Assembly: GCA_029204225.1 (NCBI GenBank)
Contig: CM055099.1
Span: 62,053,455 to 62,117,454 of the forward strand
Direction: 5' to 3'
Length of the DNA: 64,000 bases
Origin: Diphasiastrum complanatum
Taxonomy: Eukaryota; Streptophyta; Lycopodiopsida; Lycopodiales; Lycopodiaceae
Part shown: positions 60,401-64,000 of the stretch, piece after piece
Layout of the letters: every line of letters begins with the position of its first letter
Numbering within the stretch: position 1 is the stretch's first letter
Made by a program: the position numbers and the translations under genes
Notes under the pieces: generated by a model
Told to the model about the DNA's origin: nothing
The model's database searches: none
What the model saw: only the letters and a program-made list of their open reading frames with translations

Positions 60401-60684
60401 ATTGTGTAGAGCCTATATTTGAAGAGGAAGACGAGGTCGAAAGATTTGACACAAGCCGAGTTACAGACATTATTTCTTGAAAAGTACTTGCTTGAGAAAT
60501 TTTAGAAGATAAATGGGTAAATGATGATGATGCCACATCATTTACAAAAACATATTCAGATTCAGGAGTGGCTTCATAAAAAAAAACTTTCATTGGGAAT
60601 ATCAAATGAAGATGATGCACTTGTTGCAACAACGTATTGAGTTACAACTACTGGAATAGAAGAGGTAGAACTACTTGACATCAT
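57473..60684 (-). pseudogene. DUF7869-family transposase-like gene, broken but nearly full length
   Basis: On the minus strand a Ser-rich N-terminus (from about 60684; a shift in an A9 run near 60585) leads to a cysteine motif (IICCSSYCLQKLSIREIEEL) and NYYLCATVRPNKSPF. Then come AWLKHFIDMHKEKLP and an intron. The RNase H-like core follows: DGMDQ-like motif degraded near 59130; ILYLQLDNITRKNKNQ at about 58920; GFLLVRHTHDQIDQMF at about 58810 (R replaces the usual G). Then VEESYVPKPNV, a SLVALLA...PFWIAKYLA segment near 58010 resembling the BAH/chromo-like end of this family, and an acidic tail. Family members in animals, algae and plants are uncharacterised, and the transposase reading is inference. 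Stops include TAA at 59814 and TGA near 59730. Confidence 0.82.
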
Positions 60685-62023
60685 AACCTTAAAAGAAATT
60701 TTAACTATGTACTTATGCTAAGCATAGACCCGGTAAAATAGTTAACACAAAACTAAATGTGCTCCACAAACTTAACTGCAACCTCTGTTGGTCATAGAAC
60801 AAATAAAAAGCTATGCAAACCTCAATACACTGATACAAGAAAAACAACTAAATGCAAATGAGCAACAAGCCTAGAAAGTAACTGGTTAATTAAAATTTCC
60901 AACGGCTACCATGCCTTAAATATTGTTTGGCAGCATCCTTAGGGTTAGGGTTGACCCAAGAGTAGATTAGGGTTAGGCTTAGGTTTGGACGGTCCTGGCT
61001 AAGGCTCGAGGTCGGAGTGAGGTGAGGTGAGGTGAGCGGCAACTCGATCCCGACGCAAGCTGGAGGTCTGGCATGAGGCGGAGGTCTCGAAAAAAAAATT
61101 ATTTAAGGACCGTAGTCCAAGCATAACTCACCTCACCTGTGAATTCATAAGCACACATGCTGCCAGAGCTCTCGCTATGACAAAGTCACGGCTTTCTATA
61201 GGATATTGCATACGTGCTCGCTCATAGATTTCTTGACGGTAAGATTATTGTCATTTTTTAACTCTGTTCTATGCGTAGCATGGGTATTAAATTATTGCAT
61301 TAGTAAATACTCATGTTTTAATTAGTATTCATCTTCTTAAAACTTGGGTGACCTATGCTCAGCATAGGTGGTTGCACGAGTCCTCTTCTCTAACCTATGA
61401 TAAGCATAGATTGTGTTCGGGTCCTTAGTAACAACCTATGCTCAGCATAGGAAGCCGGAGAGATTTTTCTATTCTTACCTGCTTGCTAACCTATGCTCAG
61501 CATAGGTTGCATCTCTGGTCCTCTTCTAACCTATGCTTAGCATAGGTTAGCAAGCAGATTGCGAAGACATCCTATGTTGAGTATAGGTGGGACTAGAGCA
61601 TGCAGGTGACGACCTATGTTGAGCATAGGTTGCATCTCTGGTCCTCTTCTAACCTATGCTCAGCATAGGTCGTCACTCGCGTGCTCTAGTCCCAACTATG
61701 CTCAGCATAGGATGTCTTTGCAATCTGCTTGCTAACCTATGCTGAGCATAGGCTAGAAGAGGACTAAAGATGCAACCTATGCTCAGCATAGGTCAGTACT
61801 CGTATTTTTTCTGTTTTACAAGGCTTAGTCTAAGAAATGTGATACTTTTGAGATGTTTTTGTAAGAAAATGTGTTGAATTTTTAGTTTTGATTATTAGAG
61901 ATTCTTCACAAAAACTGCTTGTCTTATTAAAGTTTTCAAATATTTTTATTCAGGTAGTGATTTAAATTTTTCTAAAGAATCTTTTTCTTTGCAGATTTTC
62001 AATTGTCTTTGATAATTTTCAAA
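60685..62023. promoter_or_regulatory. Divergent intergenic region with palindrome array
   Basis: This lies between the two divergent start codons. It contains an orphan palindrome (60714-60726), telobox-like AGGGTTAGGGTT and TTAGGGTTAGG words (60941 and 60967), GAGGTGAGGTGAGG near 61019, and the phased palindrome array 61351-61793. A TTTCTTTTTCTTTGCAG acceptor-like site at about 61978-61994 suggests that the rightward gene has a 5' untranslated intron. Confidence 0.6.
61351..61793. repeat. Phased array of eleven palindromes, CCTATGCTNAGCATAGG
   Basis: Centres lie at 61360, 61402, 61443, 61498, 61538, 61579, 61621, 61661, 61703, 61744 and 61784. Spacings are 42, 41, 55, 40, 41, 42, 40, 42, 41 and 40 bp. 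Most copies are perfect over 15-21 bp; those at 61402, 61579 and 61621 are imperfect. The spacers from 61509 to 61774 read A, B, C, A, C', B', A', where primes mark reverse complements, so 61488-61630 and 61652-61793 form a large inverted repeat around a spacer of about 21 bp. The centre base varies (C, T, G, A). Confidence 0.95.
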
Positions 62024-63863
62024 ATGTCGAGGATTTCTTTCAAAATTTCGGGTAAATGTCAAGATATTCCACTGAAAGATAAGAAGAAATTCATGTACTA
62101 CTTCACCAGAGGAGTCAACAACACAAAGCTGTCGGAGCTTTTTATTCATTTAGCTGAGAAGCTTGGCAAGGGAGACTCACAATTCAAAATTCAAGAAAGA
62201 TTGCTTGCTGATCAACCAGATGAGGATGAGGAAGAAGGTTTTGTGAACGTACTTGTCAAGGAGACGACTAAGTCTCGTTCTATTTTCATTTTGAACGAGA
62301 CTATGATAGAGATTCGACTTTGTCAGGTTGAGGCCATCAAAGCCTATTTTGATAAAGCTCTAGTTACTTTGGTGTGTAAATATAAAACATATTTTTATTC
62401 AAGTATATCTACATTTGTTTCATGCTTAGCAGAGTGGTTACTAAATATAAAATTCTTTGAACTTTTAGGTAAAAGCCTTTACTCATTATAATTTAAACTT
62501 GATTTTTGTTTCTGTCTAGAGCATGAAGCAATGCTTAAAAATGGTTCTAGCTATTATTGTTGAGGGGAAAGATCTGGTCTATTCATTACGGAGTTCAAAA
62601 GGTGTATTTATTGGACCTCGCAAGCCTGCTTCTACCACTGCTCAGGTTACACAGCCGGCCTCTAAAAACGTTGAGGATGAAACTGTAGCTGTCCGTCATC
62701 CCAAAAAAAAGAGATCTCATAATATTTCTGAGTCTTCTCTCACTAGACCCAAGTCACGTCCAAAGACCATTTCTACACATCGCCATAAGTCCATCCCATC
62801 TGCTAAAAGCAAGAAAGTCGCCACCGAACCATCGATGTCTCTACCTGGTGCATCCATCCGCCCCTTACAAGATAGCTCTGAGCTTGCCAAATTAAGAGAA
62901 GATATTCATACAACAAAAAAATTCAAAGAAACAACTTTGATTTTAGATATAAATCAGTGTGATAGGCCACTTGTAGACCCAATAATGGGAGACAGGCCAA
63001 TGGAAGTAAGAGAATCGAATGAAACACATGTACATAACTTAAAAATAAAATTTAAAGATCATACACAGGCCATAGTTACTCCTTTTGTTGTTTTGGTTGA
63101 TCCCAACGAATGCAACCATGTTGCAAATTTTGATTTTTCTCTATTAGATTCATATCATTTTTTTGTTCTTGGGGGCATACACAGTTTACAAGCCCAAAAA
63201 CAGTTATCTCAAGAGTATTCTCATATTCCAACCTTTCGAACTATGAGTGCTATTGCATTTGCTGGCCTGACAGTGGAAGACGCCAAATTATTGGCTTGGG
63301 ACCATAATATTGATCAAGACTACCGGATGAAGATGACCGTGATACAAAGAATTCGATTTTTTCACAAAGAATATGTGAGAGTTTCCAAAGTAGGAGATGT
63401 GAATCAACTAGAGTTGAAAGCACTCTGTGCTCAAGAGATAGACTTGCCTTTTGTTTTAAAAAATCCTATGCAGAGCCTTACAAAATATGATAATTTTTTT
63501 TCAACTTGTTTTTTGCAGTGGCCAGGTAATTTCTTTTGCTATGCTTGTCATGGAATGCTTTGGTTATAATATATGTTATAATCCTTTTAAATTATTTTTA
63601 TCAGACTAAAATTTTGAACTCAATTTTAATACTCCCTAAATTCTTTATCAAATAATTTTTTTTTTAAATTTTATGTGTGGGCACTTGTTGATAAATTTTT
63701 TGATAAATGGGAAACTTTTCAAATAAAAGACCAACCTGCTCAGGGTGCCTCAAAGTCAAAGAAAAAAGTTGTCAACACTCAAACTCTGAAGCCAATCCTT
63801 ACAAAAATGAGAATATCAGAGTGGAAGAATATGCAAGAGAGAGCTAATAATAAGTGTTCTTTC
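62024..63863 (+). CDS. Spliced gene encoding a protein with a ParB/sulfiredoxin-like core
   Basis: Exon 1 is 62024-62371 (MSRISFKISGKCQDIPL) and exon 2 is 62520-63525. Only the GTGTGT donor at 62372 avoids a stop after joining (phase 0, to the exon starting AGCATGAAG). A third exon near 63670-63863 (WALVDKFFDKWETF, then SKSKKKVVNTQTL) has no clean acceptor, so its start is unsure. After a basic nuclear-localisation-like stretch (HPKKKRSHN), exon 2 holds IKFKDHTQAIVTPFVVLVDP, HFFVLGGIHSLQAQKQL, then IAFAGLTVEDAKLLAWDHN. This layout, GG-x-H-x3-A followed by an L-x3-EA-x-LA-x2-HN-like helix, resembles ParB N-domains and relatives in eukaryotic proteins. Function is unknown. The gene is divergent from the DUF7869 gene and next to the palindrome array. 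Confidence 0.62.
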
Positions 63864-64000
63864 TAGAGTTGTTGATGGTCAAGTTTCTTTGACATAAATG
63901 GGAGAAGAATTTCAAAGGTAATAGTCATAATCTAAATATTTATTTTCATGTTACCTTTTGTAATAAAGTGATTTTTATGATTTTATTGGATTTTTAACAA

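Noticed and set aside
60939-60980. Interstitial telomere
   Set aside because: Only two or three TTAGGG-like units occur and they are interrupted. Telobox-like promoter words are the simpler reading.
61351-61793. CRISPR-like array (short repeats with about 22-bp spacers)
   Set aside because: The DNA is plant nuclear, the repeats are full palindromes with a variable centre, and the spacers recur in direct and inverted pairs instead of being unique. No cas-like genes are present.
61351-61793. Bacterial parS sites
   Set aside because: The sequence does not resemble the parS consensus. Only the arrangement of palindromes near a ParB-like gene is comparable, so homology is not claimed.

Overview
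This is nuclear DNA of a land plant, AT-rich and dominated by LTR retrotransposons. A gymnosperm or similarly repeat-rich lineage is my guess, with low confidence. The plant assignment rests on four things: a spliced GT106 (O-fucosyltransferase-like, RRT subgroup) glycosyltransferase gene; Ty1/copia elements whose primer-binding sites match plant initiator tRNA-Met; a Ty3/gypsy element with the plant-type TGGTGCCGTTGCC primer-binding site; and a decayed copy of a plant-type centromeric histone H3 gene.

Layout. 1-6344: a young copia element (Copia-A; the overlapping parts of its LTRs look identical) with a 1342-codon ORF whose reverse transcriptase is broken off half way. It sits inside the leader of an older copia remnant (6345-7411). 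7412-15574: anonymous sequence, three LTR fragments, an internally deleted Copia-B relative, a foldback repeat, a gypsy integrase relic and a long GA microsatellite. 15575-23000: the gene island. It holds a tRNA-like SINE head and an eight-exon minus-strand gene (18010-21276) that reads as an intact 497-residue Golgi GT106 enzyme. 23000-33400: copia relics, a CENH3-derived pseudogene (24938-25287), a second GA microsatellite, an unrecognised broken gene, a truncated DUF7869-type gene (27415-28310) and a Copia-A derivative that lost all of gag-pol. 33400-37900: AT-rich sequence with microsatellites. 37900-46079: a decayed non-chromovirus gypsy element with an extra ORF after integrase. 46080-52800: Copia-B, with reciprocally truncated LTRs, joined to the tail of Copia-C. 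52801-55640: a decayed minus-strand copia element (Copia-D) with a tandemly repeated primer-binding site.

The most unusual region is 57473-63863. Two genes point away from each other. The leftward one is a broken DUF7869-family (transposase-like, RNase H-fold candidate) gene. The rightward one is spliced and apparently fairly intact, and encodes a protein with a ParB/sulfiredoxin-like core. The 1.34 kb between them holds eleven copies of a palindrome (consensus CCTATGCTNAGCATAGG). Ten of the spacings would be expected to vary, yet nine of them are 40-42 bp centre to centre, and most of the array forms a large nested inverted repeat. A twelfth, orphan copy lies next to the leftward gene. A partial second DUF7869 copy at 27.4 kb shows that gene is repeated. 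I infer a mobile element or selfish locus with its own DNA-binding site array; the link between the two genes and the array is untested.

Only the GT106 gene looks like an ordinary working host gene. Nearly everything else is transposon sequence in several stages of decay.
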